Source: Blastomyces gilchristii SLH14081
Taxonomy: Eukaryota; Ascomycota; Eurotiomycetes; Onygenales; Ajellomycetaceae
DNA length: 13,264 nt
Assembly (NCBI RefSeq): GCF_000003855.2
Contig: NW_003101672.1
Coordinates: forward strand, 8,242 to 21,505
Direction: 5' to 3'
Position numbers and translations under genes: made by a program. How positions within the stretch are numbered: position 1 is the first letter of the stretch; each line of letters begins with the position of its first letter. Shown piece after piece: positions 1-7,695 of the stretch. A model generated the notes under the pieces. It had not been told where the DNA came from and made no database searches. It was given only the letters and a program-made list of their open reading frames with translations.

Positions 1-102
1 CCACTTATTTACTCTTTCTTTTTGTCTCTATATTCATCAGATAGATTGGAACTACTCGAAGAGATAATACTGAACATCACTGCCTTCCATTGAGCATTAT
101 AT

Positions 103-137
103 ACATCAAATTAGCAACATCAAATTAGCAACATCAA
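103..137. repeat. Tandem repeat, 14-bp unit, about 2.5 copies
   Basis: The unit ACATCAAATTAGCA occurs at 103-116 and 117-130, followed by a partial third copy (ACATCAA, 131-137). The two full copies are identical, which suggests a recent slippage duplication. No function is apparent. Confidence 0.9.
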
Positions 138-163
138 TTGGTTGCGGATCAGTCGTGAAATTT

Positions 164-181
164 CATGGGCAACATGGGCAA
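164..181. repeat. Tandem duplication of a 9-bp unit
   Basis: The unit CATGGGCAA is present twice, back to back and identical (164-172 and 173-181). It lies 27 bp after the 14-bp tandem repeat, so this flank has two independent small duplications. Confidence 0.85.
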
Positions 182-246
182 CAATATTCAAATTGGTTTT
201 GAAAGACGTAACAAGAGTGTTCAAAATTATTAACTGGCTCCTGTTT

Positions 247-325
247 TGTTGGTGATTACTACACCTACCCTAGTCATGTGCCACCCCAACCTATTCATTT
301 AGTGTAACTCGCGTAGATAGATTTA
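247..325 (+). repeat. Ty1/copia 5' LTR, left fragment (interrupted)
   Basis: The sequence from TGTTGGTGATTACTAC onwards matches the 3' LTR of copia copy A at 10119-10195 and, in inverted form, the LTR start of copy B ending at 10274. The match stops abruptly at the Ty3 LTR start (326) and resumes at 7576. This copy keeps its C runs (for example CCACCCC at 281-287) where the 3' copies have T, so it is the best template for reading the mutation pattern. The LTR begins with TG, and its first five bases TGTTG are the inverse of the CAACA at 7622-7626. Confidence 0.85.
321..325. repeat. Target-site duplication of the Ty3 element, left copy
   Basis: ATTTA immediately precedes the left Ty3 LTR and is repeated exactly at 7571-7575 right after the right LTR. 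Five-base duplications are typical of integrase-mediated insertion. Confidence 0.93.
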
Positions 326-582
326 TGTAAGAATAAGTGCTCGCAGGCGATTATTCAGGTGTTTGCAGCTCGGTGTGATATGTACTGTTAACTACTAGAA
401 GTGTTCACAGTAGAAAGATAAATGTAGAGATCAAGTGTATAATAGCATTCAAGCTGAGTTGTGAATAGTATTCGCGAACTCCAGTCTATATAGTTGTGTG
501 TAGCCAAGGGCTGCTAGCCCTATTGATTACATGAGAGATAGGAATAGGAATAAAGAATCTGTGAGAAGTGGGATTTCTTACA
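326..582 (-). repeat. Ty3 LTR, left (3' LTR of the element)
   Basis: This LTR matches 7313-7570 along its whole length, starting TGTAAGAATAAGTGC and ending GATTTCTTACA, so it has TG...CA ends and a TGTAAG/CTTACA terminal inverted repeat. It differs from the right LTR mainly by C/T and G/A transitions, and most of the mutated bases are on this side in its last 60 bp. It also has an 'ATAGCATTC' form where the right LTR has T for C. Confidence 0.95.
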
Positions 583-597
583 TATTCTTCTCTCTCT
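583..597 (-). other. Polypurine tract of the Ty3 element
   Basis: Directly inside the left LTR the plus strand is TATTCTTCTCTCTCT. On the coding strand this is a purine run (AGAGAGAGAAGAATA) ending at the LTR. This is where the plus-strand primer of reverse transcription is expected, and it independently supports minus-strand orientation. Confidence 0.75.
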
Positions 598-2420
598 AAG
601 ACTTTGTCTGTGAAGCCTTTCACTGAGTGACTTCATAGTCAGCTCAGCACTGCAGTGATACTCACTAAAAATCCTTTATATCTGTAAAAAACCTCAGTGA
701 GGAAAAATCTCTTGTTATTATAAAGAGAAAAGAGTCTGTCACTCAGTTTCTTATTCTGCAAGATTCTTTGTAATCTACAGATTCTTCTCTGACTATCATA
801 CAGATTCATCTCACATCTTTCATACAGAAGGATTTCAGTTGACTCTTAATTATTTTCATGAGATTCTTGTGTGATCATTATATAGATTTATCTCATAGAT
901 GAATCACTCTCTGTGAGATCACTCTCATCAAAGAGAAACATTTATGAGTTAATCTTTCATTCATTCTTACAAATCATTGCTCTTTAACACTGTAGAATTG
1001 TGAGGAATTTTTCATTCTTTTATTAACTCTGTAGAATTATAGAATCAAGATGTCTGCAGTCTGCAATCACTCTTTATAGTTATATAGAAAGATTCAGACC
1101 TGTAATTCATAATCACTCTTATTTACTAGAGTGATCTGACTGTTCTGCAGAATCATTCACAGTGTAAGCAAATCTCTCTAGAGTAGTATAAATACTTCAG
1201 ATCTGTTCACAGAATCTCATCTTCTTTTTTCTTTTTCTATAACAGCTTTCATTCTTATAAACTGTGAGTATTCTCATTCATCTGTGAAGTGTTTTCACTC
1301 AGATGACAGAGAGAGAGTGTTTCTGACAATATTCATATATTGATTCAAGAACTTCTCAAGAATAAAAATTTTTTCAATTTCAATATCTTTATAAACAATG
1401 TCTGGCTGCTACTGAGCTTCTTGTAGATGTTCTCATAACTTCTCTGATTACTTTTTACTGACTGATGAAGCAGGGGCACTGTTATTTATAATCATGTCTT
1501 CACTTCTTCCAGCCCTGTCACTGCATCTGATCTTCAGACCAGTGACTCATCTCATCTCTTTCTCAGACCAGTTTCTGACTTTAAGTAGTGCAGTCCTCTT
1601 CTTTACTGTAAGTCTTCTCATAAGTAATTTCTTACAGACTCTAGCTAACAGTTCTTACAAAGCTTCTGATGTTATCAGTATCTTCTGCAGTCTCATGAGT
1701 CTACAATCACTTCTTCTCTACTCATACAATCTCTGACCAGGCATATACAAATATGTCTAGATTTTCTACTAATGATTCTTGCACTGTGATGCATTTCTGC
1801 AATCTCATTGTCAATGAGAGATGAGTTCTCAGATACCTGCAAAATCTGAGTAGTCAAGATAATGCAAATGTTATGAATTTGTGATAGAAGTTAATCTGAG
1901 CAGATGAGCTTTCTCTTCATATTCTCATTATTTCTGAGCTGAATACTTCAGCACAACTGAGAGAGCAGACACAGCTTTATAAGAGATATCTGATTACATA
2001 CACAGATGATCAGTCTTCAAGACTCTGTTACAACTGTGTATACTCTGATATCTAACTTCTCTGAAGTCTGTGCATTTCTGACAGTCTTCATATCAAATGC
2101 AACAATTGTCTGTACTGTGAGTATAATACTTTCTGCTTCTTTGAAGAAGAAAATTGATAGTTGTGAAGAAATTGAGTATTATAGATATTAATAATATGAG
2201 TATGAGTTTTCTTTATTTTTTCTTTATTAATCTCTAAATTGTATTCATAGCTCTGTTTATTTTCTTGTTTTTTAGCTTTAATGAGAACATGTTTTCTTCT
2301 TCTCTTATATACACTGCAGACTGTTCATCTCAGTAGAAACTCATTATCTTATAGACTAGAATTTATAAATAACAGTGTTAATATCTTTGTTACAATCAGA
2401 TTCTTAGTGAAGACTGTGTC
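598..2420 (-). other. Unexplained 1.8-kb segment between chromodomain and 3' LTR
   Basis: Pol ends with the chromodomain near 2430, yet about 1.8 kb follows before the polypurine tract. 598-1390 shows no frame worth calling. 1395-2190 on the minus strand has stretches with few stops, described separately. About 2190-2400 is more AT-rich than its surroundings and has many A runs on the coding strand. The segment shares the dominant TCT/TCA/CAG/CTG texture of the rest of the element. It could be a long 3' untranslated region, an accessory ORF or an older nested fragment; I cannot choose between these. Confidence 0.5.
1395..1740 (-). pseudogene. Possible decayed ORF, unrecognised, after pol
   Basis: One minus-strand frame gives about 115 codons broken by a handful of stops, mostly of the kind C-to-T or G-to-A changes create from Trp, Gln or Arg codons. 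The readable parts are rich in Arg and Lys, for example LLARVCKKLLMRR followed by an RTALLKVRNWSEKE stretch and then a Ser/Ala-rich piece (NSAPASSVSKK). I do not recognise the family. The other minus-strand frame is also fairly open here, so the reading frame itself is uncertain. The plus-strand 80-codon frame at 1494-1736 lies antisense to it and is probably a by-product of composition. Confidence 0.25.
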
Positions 2421-2429
2421 ATTCTGACT

Positions 2430-2610
2430 TATCAGGATTTATAGTATGAAAGTCATGTCTCAGCTTCTGCAGATGTCTTATCTACTCAGATAGTTCTTAA
2501 GTGAACTTATTCATCTTGTCAGAATACTCTTATCACTGAATCTTGAATCAGAGCTTGCAATCTCACTTCTCTGAGTCAATAATCTCTTTAATCTGATATT
2601 CTCTTTCACT
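2430..2610 (-). pseudogene. Chromodomain remnant at the integrase C-terminus
   Basis: The minus-strand reading starts EYQIKEIIDSEK, equivalent to the family's YEVEEILDSR start. A degenerate K-x-x-W-x-x-Y core follows at about 2521-2544, where the Trp is now TGA. It ends with HDFHTINPDKSE near 2420-2460, like the family's FHxxYPxKP ending. In chromoviruses this module is thought to steer integration to histone-marked heterochromatin. Aromatic cage residues are partly lost to stops, so it cannot be functional. Confidence 0.8.
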
Positions 2611-2639
2611 CTCTAGTACTTCATAGATAGAGTGATAAG

Positions 2640-3800
2640 TCACAGAATTCTTTTCTGAGAATTTCTTATATTCACAGAGCAAAGAGACATGAAAAATATT
2701 ATATATCTACAACTCAGGTAACAGTTTCAATCTGTAGAACTATGAGTTAACTTTCTTCACAATCTTACAAGACTCTGTCTGTAAGAGATTCAGCTTCTTA
2801 CTAGATCTCTATATAATGATATTTTCTAGACTCAGTCAGACTCTATCATCTTTCTTGAAACTCTTTATAATATGCTTAAAGTCATAATATCTCTTCTGAT
2901 ACTCTTGAGCCTTTCTCAAGAATTTACAGGCTTTCTCCCAGATCTTCTGAATTCTCTCAGCTCATTCACAGGTATTATCACACTCTATAGTATACTCTCA
3001 CAGGTTCATCAAGATCATCTGTAGATAAGTCTCAGTGAGCATCTCAAAAAGAGTTTTATCTATACTGACATACTTTGAGTTGTTGTATATAAACTCTGTA
3101 AGTGATAATCAATGCACTCAGTCATTCTGATTATAATTAACAAAGCATTGCAGATACTGTTTCAATATACTCATTAGATATTCTATCTGATCATCTGTCT
3201 GTTGATGAAAAGCTGTGCTTAGATCTTATAAGATCTTCAGTATAGTTATCAGATCAGATCAGAACTCTTCTACAAAGATTGATTCTCTGTCTGAGATAAT
3301 ATTCACAGATAATTCATACAACTGAATCACATCACAGATGAAGATATGAGTCAAATTCTTTGACTTCAAGTTCTTACAGATGAGTATAAAGTGTGCTATC
3401 TTAATAAAGTAATTCACTATTATCAGTACACTGTTAAAGCAGGTATCATATATATTCTTACTTTCAGAAAGACTTATAAGAATGTTTATTTTCAGCTGTT
3501 TTCAAGGTTTCTGTGAGATGAATAGAGAAGTAAGTTCTTCATATAATCTGAACTGCACTATTCACAAATCCTGATAAACAGTATAAGAATTCACTATCTT
3601 CTTCATAAGTTCTCACATCTTCAGTCAGAAGTATTTTCTTATAAGTAACTTATAAGTTCTAATATCTGTAAAATAATCTCTAGAGAAAAGTCATGATGTC
3701 TTTTGATAAGTTCTACATGTAGAAACTCATTCATAGGTACATAAATTCAGTTCTCTCTTTATAAGAGATTATTTAAGTCTCTTCAATTCTTTATTTCTGC
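2640..3800 (-). pseudogene. Ty3/gypsy integrase remnant
   Basis: Near 3760-3620 the reading IYVPMNEFLHVELIKRHHD matches the zinc-binding N-terminus. In the catalytic core the second Asp lies in IISDRESIF (Asp codon 3289-3291). The Glu lies in STAFHQQTDDQIE (Glu codon 3181-3183), giving exactly 35 intervening residues as in D,D35E integrases. The first Asp region reads like VNYFIK where the family has VDRFTK, so that catalytic Asp appears to be Asn. Downstream, KACKFLRKAQEYQKRYYD and NIFHVSLL match the conserved C-terminal part before the chromodomain. Several in-frame stops are present. Confidence 0.9.
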
Positions 3801-4188
3801 AGAATTGATCCCTGCTATAAGCAGTTTCTGAATATACTGAGTATATTCATTCTTCAGTTGTAGTTCAGACAATCTGAATAGAAGATCTTGCAAAGACTTA
3901 TACTCTGTTTTCTCTTACATCAGGTCTTTCATAATGCTTCTCAAAGCCTGCAAACTCTTCAGATTATAGATATTCTCTTCAAGAATTCTCACAGAGATTC
4001 TCAGAGTGTTGACTCTCAGTGTTATAGAGAGTAGTTATACAGACTTCTTCTCTTTCTTTTCTCTCTTCTCTCACAGAGAATTAGAAGACTCTTCAGTCAA
4101 TCTCTTTACAACACTCAGTCTGAGTATTCTGTGAAGCTTTTCTGTCTTCTCTAGTCTCTCTGTGTCTGTCACTCTGGTCTTCTTAATA

Positions 4189-4700
4189 TAGTCTGGCCTG
4201 TAAGAGAGTTCATTCACTGAGTTCTTAATTCTCTTAATATATTCTATCTTGAATCAGAACTCACTCAGTCTCTGAGCTCAGCAAACCTACTACTGTGAGA
4301 GTTCCTTGATTGAAGCAAACTGTTGTAAGCTGTCATGATCAGTTCTAACAGTAATCACTGTTACAAGGCTCTTGAAGTAGTGATATCAGTGACAGAAGAA
4401 TTTCACTATTGTGAGAAGCTTCTGATTATAAATATTATAGTTAATCTCCACAGGTTGTATCTTCTATGAGAAAAAGATCACTGAAACCCAGTTCTCATTT
4501 AGCTGTAGTTATAAGACTATTTCTGAAATTGTAAAGAAGAAGACATCTGTCTTCAATCTGATTAAGAGTAAGAGATTAAAGTGAAACAGTATCACTGTAT
4601 CTGTGAATATCTGTTTCAACCTTGCAAAGACTCTGCAAGCTTCTGAGATAAGAAAGTCCTCACAGTTCTCTCTTCTCAATAACCTTTTCATTCTCTATTT
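4189..4700 (-). pseudogene. Ty3/gypsy RNase H remnant
   Basis: An open stretch at 4509-4691 reads VFARLKQIFTDTVILFHF and then LIRLKTDVFFF, matching the family's FxxLKxxFxxAPxLxHF and TDAS elements. The following Ala-Ser of TDAS is degraded. Further along are INYNIYNQKLLTIVKFF, RTDHDSLQQFASIKELS and, at about 4189-4223, VNELSYRPDY, which equal the family's NYEIYDKELLAIV, TDHxxLxxF and ADALSRRPDY. This domain removes the RNA strand during cDNA synthesis. Stops occur between these blocks. Confidence 0.9.
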
Positions 4701-4849
4701 GTGAAATGACTTCTTCTTGTTTTCATTCTTCAGCATGTCTGTAAAGACTAAGAAGATTCTCATAAATGCAAAGATAAACTGTCTATAGAAATTCACAAAG
4801 CTCAGAAAGATCTGAATCTTATGAATACTAGTTAACTTCAGTCATGATA

Positions 4850-5440
4850 GAATAGTCTCAATCTGTGAAGATTTCATCTGAATATCATCTGCAGTGATTA
4901 TATATTCTAGAAAATTAATCTGATGAGTACTGAAGTTGCACTTCACAAGCTTAATATACAGTTCTGTCTCATCTAAGATCTTTAATACACTTCACACATG
5001 CTCAGTGTGTTCTTTCTTCTTCATGAAGTACATCATCACATTATTCAGATATATTATCACAAAGATATTCAGATATGCATGAAGTGTTTTATTAATGAAA
5101 GACTGAAATGTCACAGAGACATTAGTCAGATCAAAAGACATCACTAGATATTCAAATAATCTCAGTGCAGTTCTAAAGACAGTCTTTTATTCATTCTCAG
5201 ACTGTATTCACAGCTGTGTATATATATTGATTATATTCAGTTATATGAATATAACAGCTCTCATGAGACAGTTGATCATATTCTCAATCAGAGACAGAGA
5301 ATAGCAGCTCTTTGTTATCTTGAAGTTCAGATCACAGTAGTCTACACATAATCTGAGATCTTCATTCTTCTTCTTCATAAATATCACAGAGGCTTCTGCG
5401 GAGGCCTGTGAAGATCAGATAAAGTCATTCTTCAGATTCT
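4850..5440 (-). pseudogene. Ty3/gypsy reverse transcriptase remnant
   Basis: Recognisable blocks in order are FMKKKNEDLRLCVDY, then LIENMINCL, then KTVFRTALRLFEYLVMSFD followed by LTNVSVTFQSFIN, then the catalytic box, then EHTEHV, KCNFSTHQINFLEYIIT and, just downstream, FLSFVNFYRQFI. The family YLDD box is read YLNN (5040-5051), so both catalytic Asp codons have become Asn by G-to-A. The first catalytic Asp region (family LDL) also reads as degenerate. The frame stays open for long runs despite decay. It is unmistakably Ty3-type rather than copia-type. Confidence 0.95.
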
Positions 5441-5829
5441 TCTTCACATAGGTCTGCAAGACCTCTGTCTTGTGATAGAAGAGTTTATAGATTGATTCTT
5501 AGAAGAGTTTCTACTCTTCTATCAAATCTATTATCAGATTCTTCTCATGATGAGAAGAAAGCTCAGCTGCCTTAACTGAGCTGAACACCTCTGTGAGATC
5601 TCAGTATTTCTCTGATATCTGAAGCTCAGTTTTCATGATCACAAGATTCTCAGACACTTGCAAAGTCATTATATAGATGAGCTTGTCTTCTCTAATCAAC
5701 TCTGCAGCATCAACTGCTTCTATCTTCATAAGTGAGTCTGTCAACACTGATTGAAAGTATAAACCTGACTCATGAACAGCTATGTGCGGATTGTGTCTTT
5801 GAAGTCATATAAGTCTCAAATACATATCA

Positions 5830-6060
5830 TCTGTGATGTCTGTGATAATCACAGTTTTCACAAATCTTCTTCAGATTTCAGAGAGATCTTGCAATTCAAA
5901 GATAACTCTTATAAGTTTCTCAGTTCTCAGATCTGAGTTCTTACACTCTACTTATTGCAAGAGCAGATTCCCAGTCTTCATCTTTCAGCTCATTCATTTC
6001 ATGAGCTTTAGAGACATCACAGTGACCTGAGATTCTGAGTTCATCAATACTTCTTATACT
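5830..6060 (-). pseudogene. Aspartic protease remnant
   Basis: The minus strand reads LMNSESQVTVMS, equivalent to the family's LVDSGSQ active-site block. The DSG triad codons at 6033-6041 are now Asn-Ser-Glu. It lies between the Gag zinc knuckle and RT, the position expected for the protease that cleaves the polyprotein. The rest of the domain is too decayed to follow securely. Confidence 0.6.
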
Positions 6061-6099
6061 TACAGAACAGCAGCACTGTGATGCAGTCTCTTCTCATGA

Positions 6100-7270
6100 G
6101 TAAGCATTTTCATTGAGAGAGCAACAGATTCAGGTGTCAGCTTCAAGACTCTTAAGAAGGCTGTTGCTGACTCTGTCTGTGACTTCTCAAATTCCTATTT
6201 TGATTTGTTCAGACAGTTTGCATGAAGATGTTCTGATTTAGAACAGATAAAGCAGAGTCTCTTTTTCTTGATCTCTCTATTGTGCACTCTGTTCACAGAA
6301 GCTTATAAAACTCTCTCTCTCTGCTCAGCAGTCAGACATGAATCTCTCTGTGTCTTATCATCTTTTCCTGATAAATCTGTTCTCTGTTGTCCTGGCTCTC
6401 ACAGAGCTGGTTGATGATCTGCTCTCTGTGAGTCTGTGACTCTCACAGTGATCTGTAAGTGATGAATGAGAGTCATCAGTTTCTCCAGGGTCAAGAGCTT
6501 AGAGTCTTGCTCAATGAGCTTGTTCTGCATGTCTTTATCCAGTCTCTTCACAAACATCATCATTCAGATCTTGTTTCAGGGCTCTGTTTTCACAGATCTC
6601 AATTCACATCACAATTCTATGAAGTGCTGTGAGTAGTCTTCATCAGATTTCTCACCTCTTTTTCTAATATTGATGATCATAACTCAGGTGTTCTCTGTCC
6701 AGCTCACAGAGTCTCTCAACTTATTCTCTAGATAGGTCTTGAGAATAGATTATCAGAATCTCTCATGATCATTCTCTAGATGATTCAGCCAGTTCTTAGC
6801 TTCAGTGTAATAGAGGTCTGTCATTATATAGGTGACAGCTTCTTCATCTTTTATATCACACAGCTGGGTTTGTAAGTCAATTTCAAATACAAACTCACAA
6901 AAGCTTTTATAGATTGTGATTCAATAGATGGCCTTAAGTGGTTGTGACTTGAGAAAGTTTCTTTTCAGTTCACAGGTGTCTCTGAAGATCATGTCTAGAG
7001 ACTCAGTTTGAGAGTGTTTGCAGGCAGTAAGCATTTCTTGTAGAAAAATAGCTTGATTTCACAGAAGATGCTCAAGAATGTTCTTCACTGAGATTGGTTC
7101 ATTTGTGGGTTTGAAGAGTTCCCCTGTCACAGATGCAGAGAATGATGTCCTGCAAGTGATTGGTAAGTTCTCTGGAACTTCTTTCACAGAGATTATTCAT
7201 GATTCAGATGACTGCTTCTGAGTGCCTGCAGTAGAGTTTGCAGAGGTTGAAGCATATGAGTTTCTAGTTC
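6100..7270 (-). pseudogene. gag: Ty3/gypsy gag pseudogene with CCHC knuckle
   Basis: The capsid-like part reads EAKNWLNHLENDHERF and further on RKRGEKSDEDYSQHFIEL, DKDMQNKLIEQ and LLTLEKLMTLIHHLQ, which match the retrotransposon Gag fold of fungal Ty3 elements. Near its end is an intact-looking CCHC zinc knuckle at 6213-6254, CFICSKSEHLHANC, with C-x2-C-x4-H-x4-C spacing. Gag forms the virus-like particle and binds element RNA. Stops interrupt the frame, and no start codon could be chosen with confidence. This end of the element keeps more GG/CC than pol does (for example near 7125). Confidence 0.88.
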
Positions 7271-7299
7271 TTTCAGTTATAACAGATGATTGCTGACTG

Positions 7300-7312
7300 A
7301 CTGAGCTTGAAA
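7300..7312 (-). other. Candidate primer-binding site, possibly self-priming
   Basis: Directly inside the right LTR, AGCTTGAA (7304-7311) is the reverse complement of TTCAAGCT inside the LTR (7435-7442; also 448-455). The match extends to 11 of 12 with one mismatch. I see no TGG-starting tRNA-type site here. Tf1/sushi-type chromoviruses prime reverse transcription by folding the transcript's 5' end onto such a site. If that applies here, transcription would start near 7443, giving a leader of about 130 nt. Confidence 0.4.
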
Positions 7313-7570
7313 TGTAAGAATAAGTGCTTACAGGCGATTATTTGAGTGTTTGCAGCTTGATGTGATATGTACTGTTAACTACTAGAAGTGTTCACAGTAG
7401 GAAGATAAATGTAGAGATTAAGTGTATAATAGTATTCAAGCTGAGTTGTGAATAGTATTCGCGAACTCCAGTCTATATAGTTGTGTGTAGTCAAGGGCTG
7501 CTAGCCCTATTGGTTACACGAGAGATAGGAATAGGGGTAAAGGATCCGCGAGGAGCGGGGATTTCTTACA
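7313..7570 (-). repeat. Ty3 LTR, right (5' LTR of the element)
   Basis: This is the direct repeat partner of 326-582. It keeps GC-rich bases near its end (for example CCGCGAGGAGCGGGG at 7546-7560) that are C-to-T or G-to-A changed in the left LTR, so this end has been mutated less. A few positions go the other way (near 7335 and 7348). As the 5' LTR it would hold the promoter, but I cannot point to a specific TATA box. Confidence 0.95.
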
Positions 7571-7575
7571 ATTTA
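7571..7575. repeat. Target-site duplication of the Ty3 element, right copy
   Basis: ATTTA follows the final CTTACA of the right LTR and matches 321-325. Removing the element and one copy joins GATAGATTTA to TTCTTCAAGAG and restores copia LTR sequence, matching 10188-10233 apart from a 22-bp indel. Confidence 0.93.
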
Positions 7576-7626
7576 TTCTTCAAGAGATTATGAAGTCCTT
7601 TTGCAAGCGAACAAATAACCGCAACA
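7576..7626 (+). repeat. Ty1/copia 5' LTR, right fragment
   Basis: TTCTTCAAGAGATT matches the 3' LTR of copy A at 10220-10233. The fragment continues to GCAACA at 7626, whose last five bases CAACA are the inverse of the LTR's first five (TGTTG at 247-251), so the LTR probably ends here. Without the Ty3 insertion the 5' LTR is about 130 bp, or about 152 bp if the 22-bp segment seen in the 3' LTR is included. This is short for copia elements. Confidence 0.7.
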
Positions 7627-7695
7627 ATGTGCTAAATTGACATCTTCACACATCATTACAAGTGTGCCTAGATGATTTATTGATTAATTGAACTT

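Larger units (their letters stand above)
1..246. other. Less-mutated flank left of the copia LTR
   Basis: This stretch keeps several CpG and GG/CC dinucleotides (for example near 58, 145, 154 and 210), unlike the element interiors to its right, so it escaped most of the C-to-T decay. I find no convincing open reading frame and no RNA gene. It carries two short tandem duplications, listed separately. It may be the original target DNA of the copia insertion or part of another repeat. The bases before the LTR start (up to 246) do not match the sequence before the 3' copia LTR at 10119, which supports an element boundary at 247. Confidence 0.5.
2430..6060 (-). pseudogene. pol: Ty3/gypsy pol pseudogene (PR-RT-RH-IN-chromodomain)
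   Basis: Read right to left, this is a decayed chromovirus Pol polyprotein, which in a live element makes the protease, reverse transcriptase, RNase H and integrase that copy the RNA and insert the cDNA. All five modules can be followed in order, nearly collinear, with small gaps and many in-frame stops. Most stops stand where the family has Trp, Gln or Arg, as expected from TGG to TGA/TAG and CAG/CGA to TAG/TGA. Spacing between motifs is well kept (the integrase D-35-E distance is exact), so decay was by base substitution rather than indels. Domain positions are given in separate entries. No start codon can be assigned; Gag and Pol may have been one continuous frame. Confidence 0.93.
326..7570 (-). 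mobile_element. Ty3/gypsy chromovirus, complete ends, decayed interior
   Basis: A 7.2-kb LTR retrotransposon bounded by direct LTRs (326-582 and 7313-7570) and a perfect ATTTA target duplication. Its genes read right to left on the minus strand: gag with a CCHC knuckle, then protease, RT, RNase H, integrase and a chromodomain. That order (integrase after RNase H) and the C-terminal chromodomain identify the chromovirus branch of Ty3/gypsy. Every domain contains stop codons and several catalytic residues are lost, so it cannot be autonomous. It inserted into the 5' LTR of an older copia element. CpG is almost absent between the LTRs (I noticed only 5399-5400 and 5787-5788), in line with RIP-like mutation. 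Confidence 0.95.

Noticed and set aside
138..156. TTGGTTGCGGATCAGTCG as a tRNA-type primer-binding site after an LTR end (CATCAA)
   Set aside because: It starts with a TGG-like triplet, but I could not match it to a tRNA 3' end, and no LTR partner ending at 137 is visible in the window.
103..181. CRISPR-like array
   Set aside because: The repeats are directly tandem without spacers, and the context is a eukaryotic transposon block.
1494..1736. Plus-strand ORF of 80 codons, Leu/Ser-rich, looks membrane-like
   Set aside because: It is antisense inside the Ty3 element. The TCT/CTT-rich plus strand gives Ser and Leu in any frame, and there is no independent support for a gene.
2006..2191. Plus-strand ORF of 61 codons
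   Set aside because: Antisense to the element; hydrophobic content follows from base composition, with no recognisable domain.
5833..6030. Plus-strand ORF of 65 codons
   Set aside because: Lies opposite the decayed protease region of pol, so it is a shadow frame.
7627..7690. Copia tRNA primer-binding site after the LTR
   Set aside because: The bases after CAACA (ATGTGCTAAATTG) do not match a tRNA end that I can identify, so no site is called.
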